From Gemmatimonadota bacterium (GTDB lineage Bacteria; Gemmatimonadota; Gemmatimonadetes; Gemmatimonadales; GWC2-71-9), in contig QHUF01000042.1 of the NCBI GenBank assembly GCA_003221075.1, positions 1 to 17,364 on the forward strand: a stretch of DNA of 17,364 bases. Direction: 5' to 3'. Of this stretch, positions 1-8,393 are shown piece after piece. The notes under the pieces are model-generated. The model did not search any database and had not been told where the DNA came from. It was given only the letters and a program-made list of their open reading frames with translations. The translations under genes and the position numbers were made by a program. How positions within the stretch are numbered: the stretch's first letter is position 1; each line of letters opens with the position of its first letter.

Positions 1-2
1 CG

Positions 3-86
3 GCGCAACAGCATTTTGGGTTGCCGACGCCGGCGCTCGAGTACTGGAAGCAGTCGCGCGCGCAGCGTCCCTGGCGGGAGAGCTAA
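3..86 (+). CDS. 3' end of an unidentified plus-strand gene (partial)
   Basis: The only frame here that reads like protein is plus-strand frame 3, open from the left edge to a TAA at 84-86. It gives a 27-residue C-terminal tail that includes LPTPALEYWKQSRAQRPWRE. Nearly every codon ends in G or C, as in the surrounding genes, while the other frames show mixed third positions. The gene converges on gatB, whose TAG occupies 83-85, so the two stop codons overlap and there is no room for a terminator. The family cannot be named from so short a tail. Coding status is inferred from codon use and from the way the stop fits against gatB. Confidence 0.55.
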   Translation, partial: AQQHFGLPTPALEYWKQSRAQRPWRES

Positions 87-1436
87 GGGGCGAGCTTTTC
101 CTCGAGCACGCGCTGCGCCAGTTTGGGATCCGCCTTGCCCTTCGACGCGCGCATCAACTGGCCCACAAAAAACGGCAGCAACTTCTTTTCGCCCCTCTTG
201 TAGCGTTCCACTTCGGACGGATGCGCGGCCATCACTTCCGTCACCCAACCTGCGATGACGTTGGTGTCGCCTACCTGGACGAGACCGAGTGACTCCGCGA
301 TGGCCCGGGGATCGCCGCCCTTGGCGGCGACTTCCGCGAACACCCGCTTCGCCGCCTGATGACTCAGGGTGCCGCCCTTGACCAACCCGATGATTTGCGA
401 GAGCGCGTCCGGTGACACGCGCAGCTGATCGCCGTGGTCCTTCGCGTCGGCGAGCGCTTCCGTCATGACCCAGTTCGCGGCGGCCTGGGGCTCCGTGCTG
501 GTCTTCGCAACGGTCTCGAAGTAATCGGCCACGGCACGCGTTGCCGCGACGACTGCGGCATGCTCACGGCTGAGGCCGTAGCTCGCCACGAATCGGTCGC
601 GCTTGGCCCCAGGCAGCTCCGGCAGCTCGCTCTGCTGCTCGGCGACGAACTCCGGCGTCAGCACGAGCGGCGGCAGGTCGGGCTCGGGGAAATACCGGTA
701 GTCGTGGCTCTCCTCCTTCGAGCGTTGGGGGCGAACGCTGTTTTCCTTGGAGTCGTACAGCATCGTCTGCTGCGTCACGGTACCGCCAGACTCGACAAGC
801 GCGATCTGGCGATCGCGCTCCACGTTCAGCGCCTTCTCGACGAACGCGAACGAGTTGATGTTCTTGACCTCGGTGCGCGTACTGAGGGCTGTCTCACCGG
901 CCCGGCGCACGGAGACGTTGGCATCCACGCGCAGACTGCCCTTCTCCATGTCGCAATCGGAAATGCCGATGTACTCGAGCAGCTGCTTCAGGGTCTGGAG
1001 GTACGCGCGCGCTTCCGCGGGAGAACGCAGATCGGGGCCCCCGACGATCTCGATGAGCGGCACACCCGAGCGATTGAGATCGACCGCGGTCGCCTTGGCA
1101 AAACGATCGTGAATCGACTTGCCGGCGTCCTCCTCGAGGTGCAGCCGTACGATCGTGGCGTTGACGACGCCGCGCTCGGACGAGAGGAACGAAAGCGCGC
1201 CGTTGGTGGCGAACGCTCTTCGGATGCACCGTGCAGCCGAGTGCGAGCGCGCCGCGAACGGCGAGACCGATGGCGGCGCCGTTGGCCGCCGGCAGCGCGC
1301 CCGGCAACCCGAGGCAGACGGGACAGACCTGCGTGTTGGGAGGCGCGCCGAACACCGTGGAGCAACCGCAGAACATCTTTGACTTCGTGCGCAGCTGCAC
1401 GTGCGTCTCGAGCCCGATGATCGTTTCCCAACTCAT
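83..1436 (-). pseudogene. gatB: Asp/Glu-tRNA amidotransferase subunit B, disrupted by an internal deletion and frame change
   Basis: GatB binds the mischarged Glu-tRNA(Gln) or Asp-tRNA(Asn) and performs the kinase and transamidation steps in the cytoplasmic GatCAB complex. The start is the ATG at 1436-1434, which shares one base with the gatA stop (TGATG). The first 74 residues are typical: MSWETIIGLETHVQL, then a Cys-X-Cys/Cys-X-X-Cys set (C23, C25, C38, C41), PVCLGLPGALP and LALGCTVHPKS. After HPKS, near 1214, this frame turns to nonsense. The rest of GatB resumes in another frame from about 1213 with FATNGALSF, then LHLEEDAGKSIHD, VPLIEIVG, the ESHDYRYFPEPDLPPL segment and the YqeY-like C-terminal domain, to TAG at 83-85. 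The segment normally found between, with the near-invariant FARKNYFYPDxPKGYQ motif, is missing. The two parts total about 450 residues against about 475-480 in the family. An assembly or sequencing error is as likely as a true lesion, because all neighbours are intact. Confidence 0.85.
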
Positions 1437-2803
1437 CAGGCTTCGTCCGTCGCGGGGACCACGCGCTCGAGCGCGTACGCGGCCTCGATCATTTCGTCCT
1501 CGAGGAACGCCTGGCCGATCAGCTGGCCGCCCAGCGGTAGTCCTTTGGCGCGTCCGATCGGCAGGGACATCGCCGGCAGGCCGGCGAGATTCGCGGTCAC
1601 GGTGAAGATGTCGGACATGTACATCGCGATCGGATCGGCGAGCTTCTCCCCGGCCTTGAACGCCGGACTGGGGACGGTGGGCGTAAACAGGAGGTCGACA
1701 CCGCGATCGAACGCGTTCCGGAAGTCCTGGACGATCAGCGCGCGCATCTGCTGGGCACGCCGGTAGTAGGCGTCGTAGTAACCCGCCGACAGGACGTAGG
1801 TACCCACCAGAATGCGGCGCCGCACCTCCGGTCCGAATCCCTGCCCGCGCGTCGAGCGATACAGGCTGCGCAGATCCGCGGCGCCGTTGAACCGCGGGCC
1901 GTACCGCACCCCGTCGTAGCGGGCGAGGTTGGATGACGCCTCCGCCGGCGCGATGACGTAATAGGTGGGCACCGCGTAGGGCGTGTGCGGCAGGGAGACC
2001 TCGCGGACGGCGGCCCCCAACTCCTTCATTATCCTGATGGCGCGGTCGCACGCCCGCCGCACGGCCGGATCGAGCTCCGGCGGGAAGTACTCTTTCGGCA
2101 GGCCGATCACGAAGCCTTGCAACGACTCCGGAACCGTGGGCAACCGCAGCGGATCGCGGTCCTCGCAGGTCGAGTCCCTGGGATCGCGGCCGCTGATCAC
2201 CGACAGCACGCGCGCCGCATCGTGTACGCTCCGGCCGAACACGCCGATCTGGTCCAGCGACGAGCCGAAGGCGACGAGGCCGTAGCGGCTGACGCGGCCG
2301 TAGGTCGGTTTGATCCCGACGACGCCGCAGAAGGCGGCGGGCTGCCGCACGGAGCCGCCCGTCTCCGAGCCGAGCGCCGCGGGCACTGCGCCGGCGGCCA
2401 CCAGCGCCGCGGATCCGCCGGACGAGCCGCCGGGCACGCGTGTCTTGTCGAGCGGATGCAGCACCCGACCGTAGGCCGAGTGCTCGGTCGACGAACCCAT
2501 CGCAAACTCGTCGCAGTTCGTCTTGCCCGCGATCAGCGCGCCCGCCGCTTTGAGCTTCGCGACGGCGGTCGCCTCATACGGCGAGCGGTATCCTTCGAGA
2601 ATGCGCGAGCCGCAGGTCGTCGTGAATTCCAGCGTACAGATGTTGTCTTTCACGGCGACCGGCATGCCGTACAGCACGCCGGTCGGACGCGCCGCGGCGA
2701 TCTGCGTGTTGAGCGACTTGCGGAGGTCTTTGGGAGGCGTGAGCAGCGCGTTGAGGCGCTTCGCTTTTACCAGGCGGTCGGCGACCGCTTTTGCGTCACT
2801 CAC
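1436..2803 (-). CDS. gatA: Asp/Glu-tRNA amidotransferase subunit A (amidase)
   Basis: GatA hydrolyses glutamine and passes ammonia through a tunnel to GatB in the tRNA-dependent amidation that makes Gln-tRNA(Gln) or Asn-tRNA(Asn). The amidase-signature Ser-cisSer-Lys triad is complete: K52 in MPVAVKDN, S127 in GGSSGGSAA and S151 in ETGGSVRQPAA. The 24-residue spacing of the two serines is as in known GatA. C-terminal landmarks include GTYVLSAGYYDAYY, FTPTVPSPAF, NLAGLPAMSLPIG and PLGGQLIG. The start is GTG at 2803-2801, overlapping the gatC stop by 4 bases (GTGA). The frame stays open further upstream to 3130, but that part only shadows gatC and pcrA. The product is 455 residues, slightly short at the N-terminus compared with about 480-490, but the core is whole. 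Confidence 0.93.
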   Translation of the reverse strand: MSDAKAVADRLVKAKRLNALLTPPKDLRKSLNTQIAAARPTGVLYGMPVAVKDNICTLEFTTTCGSRILEGYRSPYEATAVAKLKAAGALIAGKTNCDEFAMGSSTEHSAYGRVLHPLDKTRVPGGSSGGSAALVAAGAVPAALGSETGGSVRQPAAFCGVVGIKPTYGRVSRYGLVAFGSSLDQIGVFGRSVHDAARVLSVISGRDPRDSTCEDRDPLRLPTVPESLQGFVIGLPKEYFPPELDPAVRRACDRAIRIMKELGAAVREVSLPHTPYAVPTYYVIAPAEASSNLARYDGVRYGPRFNGAADLRSLYRSTRGQGFGPEVRRRILVGTYVLSAGYYDAYYRRAQQMRALIVQDFRNAFDRGVDLLFTPTVPSPAFKAGEKLADPIAMYMSDIFTVTANLAGLPAMSLPIGRAKGLPLGGQLIGQAFLEDEMIEAAYALERVVPATDEA

Positions 2804-3093
2804 TCGAACTGGCCAAGCTTCGGCACGACGAAGAAGCCCTCCTTGAAGGCCGGTGCGAATTCCTCGGGACCAAACGCCAGCCCGGACGGCGTGACTTGAT
2901 CGGCGCGGAATCGGATCGCGTCGGGACCGGGCACAAAGACCTTCACCGTGCCGTTCGCGGGCACGGCGCTCAGCTGCGCCGCGTAATCGAGGATGCGCGA
3001 CATCTGATCCGCGAGCGTCGGCAACGTCTCCTCGTCCACGTCGAGCTCCGCCAGCTGGGCGATGCGCAGCACTTCGTCCCGCGACACGCTCAT
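2800..3093 (-). CDS. gatC: Asp/Glu-tRNA amidotransferase subunit C
   Basis: GatC is the small belt-like subunit that holds GatA and GatB together in the cytoplasmic amidotransferase. The protein is 97 residues, normal for the family, with the usual pattern: an N-terminal helix MSVSRDEVLRIAQLAELDV, then LADQMSRILDYAAQLSAVP, and the C-terminal strand FFVVPKLGQFE. The start is the ATG at 3093-3091, chosen over an in-frame ATG at 3111 because AAGGAGA lies 7 bases before it and because it forms a 4-base ATGA overlap with the pcrA stop. It ends in a GTGA overlap with gatA. The order gatC-gatA-gatB is the common bacterial arrangement. Confidence 0.95.
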   Translation of the reverse strand: MSVSRDEVLRIAQLAELDVDEETLPTLADQMSRILDYAAQLSAVPANGTVKVFVPGPDAIRFRADQVTPSGLAFGPEEFAPAFKEGFFVVPKLGQFE

Positions 3094-5342
3094 GCCCCGT
3101 CTCCTTCCCAATCGCGCTCGAGCCCGGCATAGGCGACGAGCAGTTGCTTGGTCCCGATGTCCGGATCGTCGAAGTCCACGCTCACGCGCAGATCGCGGCC
3201 TTCGCCCGATACCGCGCGCACGATCCCGCCGCCGAATTTGCGGTGGCGCACGCGTTCACCTTTTACGTAGCGCGGCGCGTCCTGCGACGCTTCTTCGGGA
3301 AATCCGAGATCCGGCAGCAGCCGCCGCGCCGCGGCGCCTCGCGGCCGTGCCGGCCGCGGCGGCATCGCTCCTGACGATCGCAGCGGCCGCCAGGAGGGCG
3401 TCGTACTCCGCTCCTCCACGACCTGCGGCGGCAGCGCATCGAGAAAGCGGGACGGCTCCGCGAGCTCCAGCCGGCCGTTCCGGTACCGCGTGCGCGCCCA
3501 TGAGAGATACAACCTTTCGCGCGCGCGCGTGAGACCCACGTAGCACAATCGTCGCTCCTCTTCGACGCCGCCCGGCTGTTCGACGGAGCGACCCAGCGGA
3601 AACAATCCATCCTCCAGACCCGCGAGCGCGACGATCGGCCACTCGAGTCCCTTGGCCATGTGCACGGTGAGCAGCGTGACGCCCGGTTCGTCCTTGTCCT
3701 CGTCCACGGGCGTGATGAGGGCAGCCTGCGTGAGGTAGCGCTCGACCGGCGTGCCGGTGCCCTCGGCCGCCTCGGGGTCCTGGACCTCCGCCCAGGCCGC
3801 GGCGCCGGCGATCAGCTCGCGCACGTTCTCGATCCGCTCCATCCCCTCGGCCCCTTCCTCGGCCAGGTACTGCTCGTAGGCGGTCGTCGCCAGGATCGTT
3901 TCGAGCGCGGTGGCTGGGTCGGCCTGTCCCACGGCCTCGCGCAGCCGATCGAGCAGCGCGGCGACGCCGCTCAGGGCCTCCCGCACGTTGGGGCGCAGGT
4001 CATTCACGCTCCCGGCACGGCGCGCCGCCTCGAGGAGCGGCTTCTGCCACCCGGCCGCCGCGCGGCCGAGCACGGCGAGCGATGCGTCGCCGATGCCGCG
4101 GCGGGGGACGTTCACGACTCTGAGGAACGCCTCGTCATCCGCCGGATTGGCGATCAGCCGCAGATACGCGAGGAGGTCTTTGACCTCGCGCCGCTCGTAG
4201 AAGCTGATCGCGCCGATCAGTCGATAGGGAATGCCGCGGAACCGAAACGCCTCTTCCAGCGGGCGGGACTGCGAGTTGGTGCGGTAGAGGATCGCCATGC
4301 CCTCGTACGCCACGTCGCCAGCCGCCGCGCTGCGGGCGTATTCGTTCGCCAGCCATTCGGCCTCATCGCGCTCGTCGGCGCTGCTCAGCAGCGTCACGGG
4401 CTCGCCGCCCTTCTTCTCCGTAAACAGGGTCTTGCCGAGGCGCGCCGTGTTTTCGGAGATGATGCCGTTCGCGGCATCGAGGATGATTTGGGTGCTCCGG
4501 TAATTCTGCTCCAGTCGCACGAGCTTCGTGCCGGGAAAGTCGTTCTGGAACGTGAGCATGTGCCGCACATCGGCGCCGCGCCAGCCGTAGATCGCCTGAT
4601 CGTCGTCGCCCACGACGCAGAGATTGCCGTGGCGCTTCGCGAGATGTTTGACGAGCAGGTACTGCGCGGCATTCGTGTCCTGGAACTCGTCCACCAGGAC
4701 GTGCTGAAAGCGATCCTGCCAGTACGCGAGGCGTTCCGGATGCTCGCGAAACAGCGTGAGGGGGTGGAGCAACAGATCGTCGAAGTCCATCGCGTTGGCC
4801 TGTTTCAGCGCGGGCCCCAGCGCGGCATAGACGTCGGCCGCGACCTTGATCAGCGGCGTATCCATTTGCGCCCCGAGCTCCTCGGGCGTCAGCATGCGGT
4901 TCTTGGCGCTCGAGATCACGCCGTGGACCGACCGGGGTGAGTACACCTTGGTGGAAAGCTGGCGGGCCTCGAGGAGGCGCTTCACCAGCGCCTCGGAGTC
5001 GTCCGAGTCGTAGATCGTGAAGTTCGGTCCGAATCCGAGCAACGGCGCTTCGCGGCGGAGCAACCGGGCCGACAGCGAGTGGAACGTCCCGATCCAGAGC
5101 CCGCGCGGATCGGCGCCGAGCAACTGGCCGATGCGCGTTCGCATTTCCCCCGCCGCCTTGTTGGTGAACGTCACGGCGAAGATCCGCTGCGGCGCGACAT
5201 GGAGCGTCGTAATCAGGTGCGCGATTCGTGCCGTCAGGACGCGGGTCTTCCCCGACCCCGCCCCAGCGAGGACGAGCAGCGGACCACCGGGATGCTCGAC
5301 CGCCTCCCGCTGGGCGGGATTCAGGGGAAGTGGCTGCGTCAC
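3090..5342 (-). CDS. pcrA: UvrD/PcrA-type superfamily 1 DNA helicase
   Basis: This is an ATP-dependent 3'-5' DNA helicase of nucleotide-excision repair, replication restart and recombinase removal. Its 750 residues carry the full SF1A motif set: Q-motif LNPAQREAVEH; motif I GAGSGKT at 27-33; Ia VTFTNKAAGEM; II DEFQD at 218-222; III GDDDQAIYGWRGAD at about 245-258; IV QNYRS at 279-283; V TVHMAKGLEWPIV; VI RRLCYVGLTRARERLYL. A Tudor-like C-terminal domain typical of PcrA follows after about residue 690 (VKGERVRHRKFGGGIV). The start is GTG at 5342-5340, overlapping the histidine kinase stop by 4 bases (GTGA). The gene ends in an ATGA overlap with gatC. Length and C-terminal tail fit PcrA/UvrD and not Rep. 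The choice between the names pcrA and uvrD is convention. Confidence 0.93.
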   Translation of the reverse strand: MTQPLPLNPAQREAVEHPGGPLLVLAGAGSGKTRVLTARIAHLITTLHVAPQRIFAVTFTNKAAGEMRTRIGQLLGADPRGLWIGTFHSLSARLLRREAPLLGFGPNFTIYDSDDSEALVKRLLEARQLSTKVYSPRSVHGVISSAKNRMLTPEELGAQMDTPLIKVAADVYAALGPALKQANAMDFDDLLLHPLTLFREHPERLAYWQDRFQHVLVDEFQDTNAAQYLLVKHLAKRHGNLCVVGDDDQAIYGWRGADVRHMLTFQNDFPGTKLVRLEQNYRSTQIILDAANGIISENTARLGKTLFTEKKGGEPVTLLSSADERDEAEWLANEYARSAAAGDVAYEGMAILYRTNSQSRPLEEAFRFRGIPYRLIGAISFYERREVKDLLAYLRLIANPADDEAFLRVVNVPRRGIGDASLAVLGRAAAGWQKPLLEAARRAGSVNDLRPNVREALSGVAALLDRLREAVGQADPATALETILATTAYEQYLAEEGAEGMERIENVRELIAGAAAWAEVQDPEAAEGTGTPVERYLTQAALITPVDEDKDEPGVTLLTVHMAKGLEWPIVALAGLEDGLFPLGRSVEQPGGVEEERRLCYVGLTRARERLYLSWARTRYRNGRLELAEPSRFLDALPPQVVEERSTTPSWRPLRSSGAMPPRPARPRGAAARRLLPDLGFPEEASQDAPRYVKGERVRHRKFGGGIVRAVSGEGRDLRVSVDFDDPDIGTKQLLVAYAGLERDWEGDGA

Positions 5343-6508
5343 GATGTCAGCGGAAATTCCAGCACAAACACCGACCCTTTACCGTTGTCGCCCGGCCGGA
5401 ACTCCACCCGGCCGTCATGCTGTTGCTCCACGATCCGGCGTGCCAGCGCGAGGCCGATCCCCCAGCCGCCGGTCTTGCTGGAGACGCCCGGCTCGAACAG
5501 CTGGTGCTGCATCTCGGGGGCGACACCGGGGCCGTCATCGCGCACGCTGACGCGGGCCAGAGCATCGACGACCTCGACCTCGACCTCGATCCGGCCTCCC
5601 CGACCGCTCAACGCGTCGACGGCATTCTTCACGATCACCTCGAGCGCCCACTCGATCAGCACGGGATCACCGGTGGCGGTCGGTCCGGCGCCCGGCGACG
5701 TCAAGGTGATCGTCACCGAGTGGGCGAGCGTCGGCAGCCGCGGCCGGAAGTACGCCACGACGCGCTCGGCAACCGTACCCAATCCGACGGGCTCGCGCCG
5801 GGCGGGACGGCCGATCCGTTCGAAGCGCTTCGCGACGCGCTGCAGCCGCTCCGCGTCCGCTTCAAGATGCCCGACCAGCTCGCTGGCCGGTGTACCCGGA
5901 TTCTCCCGCAGGTAATCAATCCAACCCGTGATGCTCATGAGGGGTGTGCCGAGCTGGTGGGCGGACTCGCGCGCCATCGCCACCCACAGCCGGTCGCGCG
6001 CCGCGGCGACGCGCTCGCGCATCGCCCAGACCGCCAGCAAGACGAGACAGAGGAACATCGCGCCCTGGAGAACCGCGAGACCGGTGAACGCGCGGGCGGC
6101 GGGCAGCGCGCCGTAGTGGATCATGCCGACGCCGGGCTGAATCAACGGCGGGTGAATGCGGTCCAGCTCGGCGATCCAGGCGAGGCGTGTCGCATCGCTC
6201 GCCGTGGCGTCGAACGGCTGGTTGTCGAGCGCGGTGATGCGGCCGGCGGTGTCGGTCACGGCCAGGGGGATGCCGAGCCGCCGCACTTCATCGGCGAGGG
6301 CGAGCAGCGCATCGGCCGCGGCGCCTTCGCGCGGATCGTTCAGGCCGGCGAAGACGTGGCCGAGGAGGCGACTGGTCTCGCGCGCGTCGTTGCGGAGGTG
6401 GCGCGCCACGATCCAGGCGTACCCGACCGACAGGGCGCCGAATAGGAGCGCGGCGCTGACGAGCACGACGGGTCCCGCCCGTCTAGGCAATGCGGTCAGT
6501 GCCGACAT
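5339..6508 (-). CDS. Membrane-bound sensor histidine kinase
   Basis: This is a 389-residue two-component sensor kinase. Transmembrane segments lie at about residues 13-34 (VVLVSAALLFGALSVGYAWIV) and 142-162 (TGLAVLQGAMFLCLVLLAVWA), flanking a periplasmic region of about 105 residues containing IPLAVTDTAGRITALDNQPF. The phosphoacceptor is H184 in ARESAHQLGTPL, a recognised variant of the H-box. The HATPase part has N-box VIVKNAVDAL, G1 DDGPGVAP, F-box LFEPGVSSK and G2 GWGIGLALARRIVEQ. ATG 6508-6506 gives a 26-base overlap with serS. No clear ribosome site precedes it, and a GTG at 6466 would lie past the serS stop but would shorten the first helix. No receiver gene lies beside it in the same operon. 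The nearest candidate is the stand-alone receiver at 8772. The signal is unknown. Confidence 0.9.
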   Translation of the reverse strand: MSALTALPRRAGPVVLVSAALLFGALSVGYAWIVARHLRNDARETSRLLGHVFAGLNDPREGAAADALLALADEVRRLGIPLAVTDTAGRITALDNQPFDATASDATRLAWIAELDRIHPPLIQPGVGMIHYGALPAARAFTGLAVLQGAMFLCLVLLAVWAMRERVAAARDRLWVAMARESAHQLGTPLMSITGWIDYLRENPGTPASELVGHLEADAERLQRVAKRFERIGRPARREPVGLGTVAERVVAYFRPRLPTLAHSVTITLTSPGAGPTATGDPVLIEWALEVIVKNAVDALSGRGGRIEVEVEVVDALARVSVRDDGPGVAPEMQHQLFEPGVSSKTGGWGIGLALARRIVEQQHDGRVEFRPGDNGKGSVFVLEFPLTS

Positions 6509-7742
6509 ACGGCACCAACGCCGGCGGGACGGTCACGGAGCCGTCGGACTGCTGGTGAGTTTCGAGCAGCGCCGCGATCGTGCGCGGCAGCGCAACACCC
6601 GACGCGTTCAACGTGTGCACGAATTCGGGCTTCTCGCCTGGCCGCGGGCGGGCGCGAATGTTGGCGCGCCGGGCCTGATAGTCGGTGTACGTGCTGGAGC
6701 TCGACACCTCGAGCCACTGGCCGACGCCCGGCGCCCACGCCTCGAGGTCGTAGGTCTTGGCGGCCGCGAAGCCGAAGTCGTTGGCCGGCAACACCGCGAC
6801 GCGGTAGGGGAGCTCCAGCTTCTGTAAGACGGTTTCCGCATGGCCGGTCAGTTTCTCGTGCTCCGCCGGCGAATCGGCGGCGAGGCAGAATCGCACGAGC
6901 TCGACTTTGTCGAACTGATGGACCCGCAGCAGCCCGCGCGTGTCCTTCCCCGCGGCGCCCGCCTCGCGCCGGAAGCACGGCGTGTACGCGGCGTACCCTT
7001 TGGGCAGCGTCGTCCCGTCGAGGATTTCTTCCCGGTGAAGGTTCGTGACCGGAACTTCCGCCGTCGGAACGAGAAACAAGTCGTCCGGCATGGTGCGGTA
7101 GAGGTCGTCTTCGAATTTCGGCAATTGACCCGTGCCGGTGATGACATCGCGCCGCACCATGAAAGGCGGCTCCACTTCGATGTAGCCGTGCTCGCGCGTG
7201 TGCAGGTCCAGCATGAAGTTGATCAGGCCGCGCGCCAGCCGCGCACCCGCGCCGACCAAGACCGGGAATCCCGATCCCGCGAGCTTCGCACCGCGCGGCA
7301 GGTCGAGAATGCCAAGCCGCTCCGCGATCTCCCAGTGGGGCTTCCCGCCTTTGGGCGCCGGCGTCCCCCAACTTCGTAACACAGTGACTTCATCAGGCAC
7401 ATCGCTGAGTGGCGAGTTGGGAACGAACAGCGCCTTCGCGTCGAGTGTCGTCTCGATCTGGCGCAGCTCGGACTCCAACGAGGTGATGCGCTCGCCGAGT
7501 TTGCGTCGCGCGACGATGACGTCGTCGGGGAGCTTGCCCTTCGCCTTGGCCGTCTGCGCGTCGGTCTTCGCGGCGTCGTTACGCTCCGCCTTCAGCGTGT
7601 CGAGCTGCGCGGTCAGCGTGCGACGCTTCATGTCCAGCGCTTCGATTTCGTCGAGCAGTCGCGTCAACGATTGATCGCCGCGGCGCGCAAGCGCCGCGCG
7701 CACCTGAGCCGGCGAGGCGCGCAACAACTTCAGGTCGATCAT
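6483..7742 (-). CDS. serS: Seryl-tRNA synthetase
   Basis: This cytoplasmic class II synthetase charges tRNA(Ser) (and tRNA(Sec)) with serine. The 419 residues match the family length. They begin MIDLKLLRASPAQVRAAL, followed by the long antiparallel coiled-coil arm at about 27-105 that grips the tRNA(Ser) variable arm. The catalytic domain has GTGQLPKF, the serine-binding TAEVP at 227-231, motif 2 TPCFRREAGAAGKDTRGLLRVHQFDK at about 254-279 (R258, R259, E260) and motif 3 LNASGVALPRTIAALLE at about 378-394. It starts at ATG 7742-7740, three bases after the lipoprotein stop, without an obvious Shine-Dalgarno. Its TAG at 6485-6483 lies within the start of the histidine kinase gene. Confidence 0.97.
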   Translation of the reverse strand: MIDLKLLRASPAQVRAALARRGDQSLTRLLDEIEALDMKRRTLTAQLDTLKAERNDAAKTDAQTAKAKGKLPDDVIVARRKLGERITSLESELRQIETTLDAKALFVPNSPLSDVPDEVTVLRSWGTPAPKGGKPHWEIAERLGILDLPRGAKLAGSGFPVLVGAGARLARGLINFMLDLHTREHGYIEVEPPFMVRRDVITGTGQLPKFEDDLYRTMPDDLFLVPTAEVPVTNLHREEILDGTTLPKGYAAYTPCFRREAGAAGKDTRGLLRVHQFDKVELVRFCLAADSPAEHEKLTGHAETVLQKLELPYRVAVLPANDFGFAAAKTYDLEAWAPGVGQWLEVSSSSTYTDYQARRANIRARPRPGEKPEFVHTLNASGVALPRTIAALLETHQQSDGSVTVPPALVPYVGTDRIA

Positions 7743-7745
7743 GGT

Positions 7746-8309
7746 TTACTGGTGCGGCAGGCCTTGTTCGAGGCCGCGAAACCCGCAGTTGAGGTCGCTG
7801 AGAATCACGAAATCGATCCGGCGGCCGTTGGGCGCGGACGTCGTGTCGATCGCCAGCACATGTAGCTTCGCGTAATACGGTGCCACGAAACCGACGATGC
7901 TCTGGCAGAGGCTCGCGCGCGTCATCAAGATCAGGACGCTGTCTTCATGCACCACCTGGGCGCTGTCGACGTTATAGCCGCTGGTCGGGGCAACCTTGAT
8001 GGAATCGAAATTCTGCGCACTGGTCTGGATCCCTGACTGCTGGCCCAGCTTCAGCGGTCCAGTCGGAAGGAGCACCGGCTGCCCGGTGGAATCGATGTCG
8101 AATGCGAAATCGAATGACGAGCCCGATTCGGTGCGGATCCGCTGCAGATCCTTGATCGAATAGCCCGACGGCAGCGAAACGGGCGTGCGGGTCAACGCGT
8201 ACAGCGACACCGTGTCGGGCTTGTTCGGGAAGCCCGCTCGCAAGCCGGACGGATTGCCGCATGACACGATGAGGGCGCAAGCTGCCAGGAACAGAATGAA
8301 GGAGCGCAT
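7746..8309 (-). CDS. Predicted lipoprotein of unknown function
   Basis: I do not recognise the family. The 187-residue product begins MRSFILFLAACALIVSCGNP, a short charged start and hydrophobic stretch ending in a lipobox (IVSC, lipid-bearing C17), so it should be exported and anchored in a membrane. The mature part is polar and rich in Asp, Ser and Thr, with segments such as TVSLYALTRTPV and FDFAFDIDSTGQPVLLPTG suggesting a beta-rich fold, and two further Cys (SLCQS and NCGF) that could pair. The start ATG 8309-8307 is chosen because it gives the signal peptide; the long upstream open frame overlaps the divergent gene. It is first in the serS-helicase-gatCAB cluster, directly downstream of a candidate promoter at 8323-8350. 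Confidence 0.8.
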   Translation of the reverse strand: MRSFILFLAACALIVSCGNPSGLRAGFPNKPDTVSLYALTRTPVSLPSGYSIKDLQRIRTESGSSFDFAFDIDSTGQPVLLPTGPLKLGQQSGIQTSAQNFDSIKVAPTSGYNVDSAQVVHEDSVLILMTRASLCQSIVGFVAPYYAKLHVLAIDTTSAPNGRRIDFVILSDLNCGFRGLEQGLPHQ

Positions 8310-8322
8310 GAGTGCTGGAGAA

Positions 8323-8350
8323 CTTACAGGGGTGCGTTCGAGTGGGTCAA
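8323..8350 (-). promoter_or_regulatory. Candidate sigma-70-type promoter for the leftward operon
   Basis: Read on the minus strand, TTGACC (8350-8345) is followed after 16 bases by TGTAAG (8328-8323), matching the consensus in 5 of 6 and 4 of 6 positions. The expected transcript start is only about 6 bases before the lipoprotein ATG at 8309, leaving almost no 5' leader. It drives the lipoprotein-serS-kinase-helicase-gatCAB cluster if real. Confidence 0.45.
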
Positions 8351-8364
8351 CCCGTAGTCGCTGC

Positions 8365-8393
8365 TTGACTTCGACTTCGCCAAAACCTAGGTT
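8365..8393 (+). promoter_or_regulatory. Candidate sigma-70-type promoter for the rightward operon
   Basis: TTGACT (8365-8370), 17-base spacer, TAGGTT (8388-8393). The first box matches in 5 of 6 positions, the second only in 3 of 6 but with the key T, A and final T. Transcription would begin near 8400, about 4 bases before the ATG at 8404, consistent with the lack of a Shine-Dalgarno there. It lies back to back with the promoter proposed for the opposite strand. Confidence 0.45.

Noticed and set aside
434..1420. Long plus-strand open frame opposite gatB
   Set aside because: It is rich in Arg and Ala and has no family pattern. It lies antisense to clear GatB sequence; such shadows are expected at this GC content.
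3660..4940. Long plus-strand open frame opposite the helicase gene
   Set aside because: It is a codon-phase shadow of the helicase, which carries all SF1 motifs in order.
5228..6445. Long plus-strand open frame opposite the histidine kinase
   Set aside because: It mirrors the kinase gene, and its composition is typical of antisense high-GC translation.
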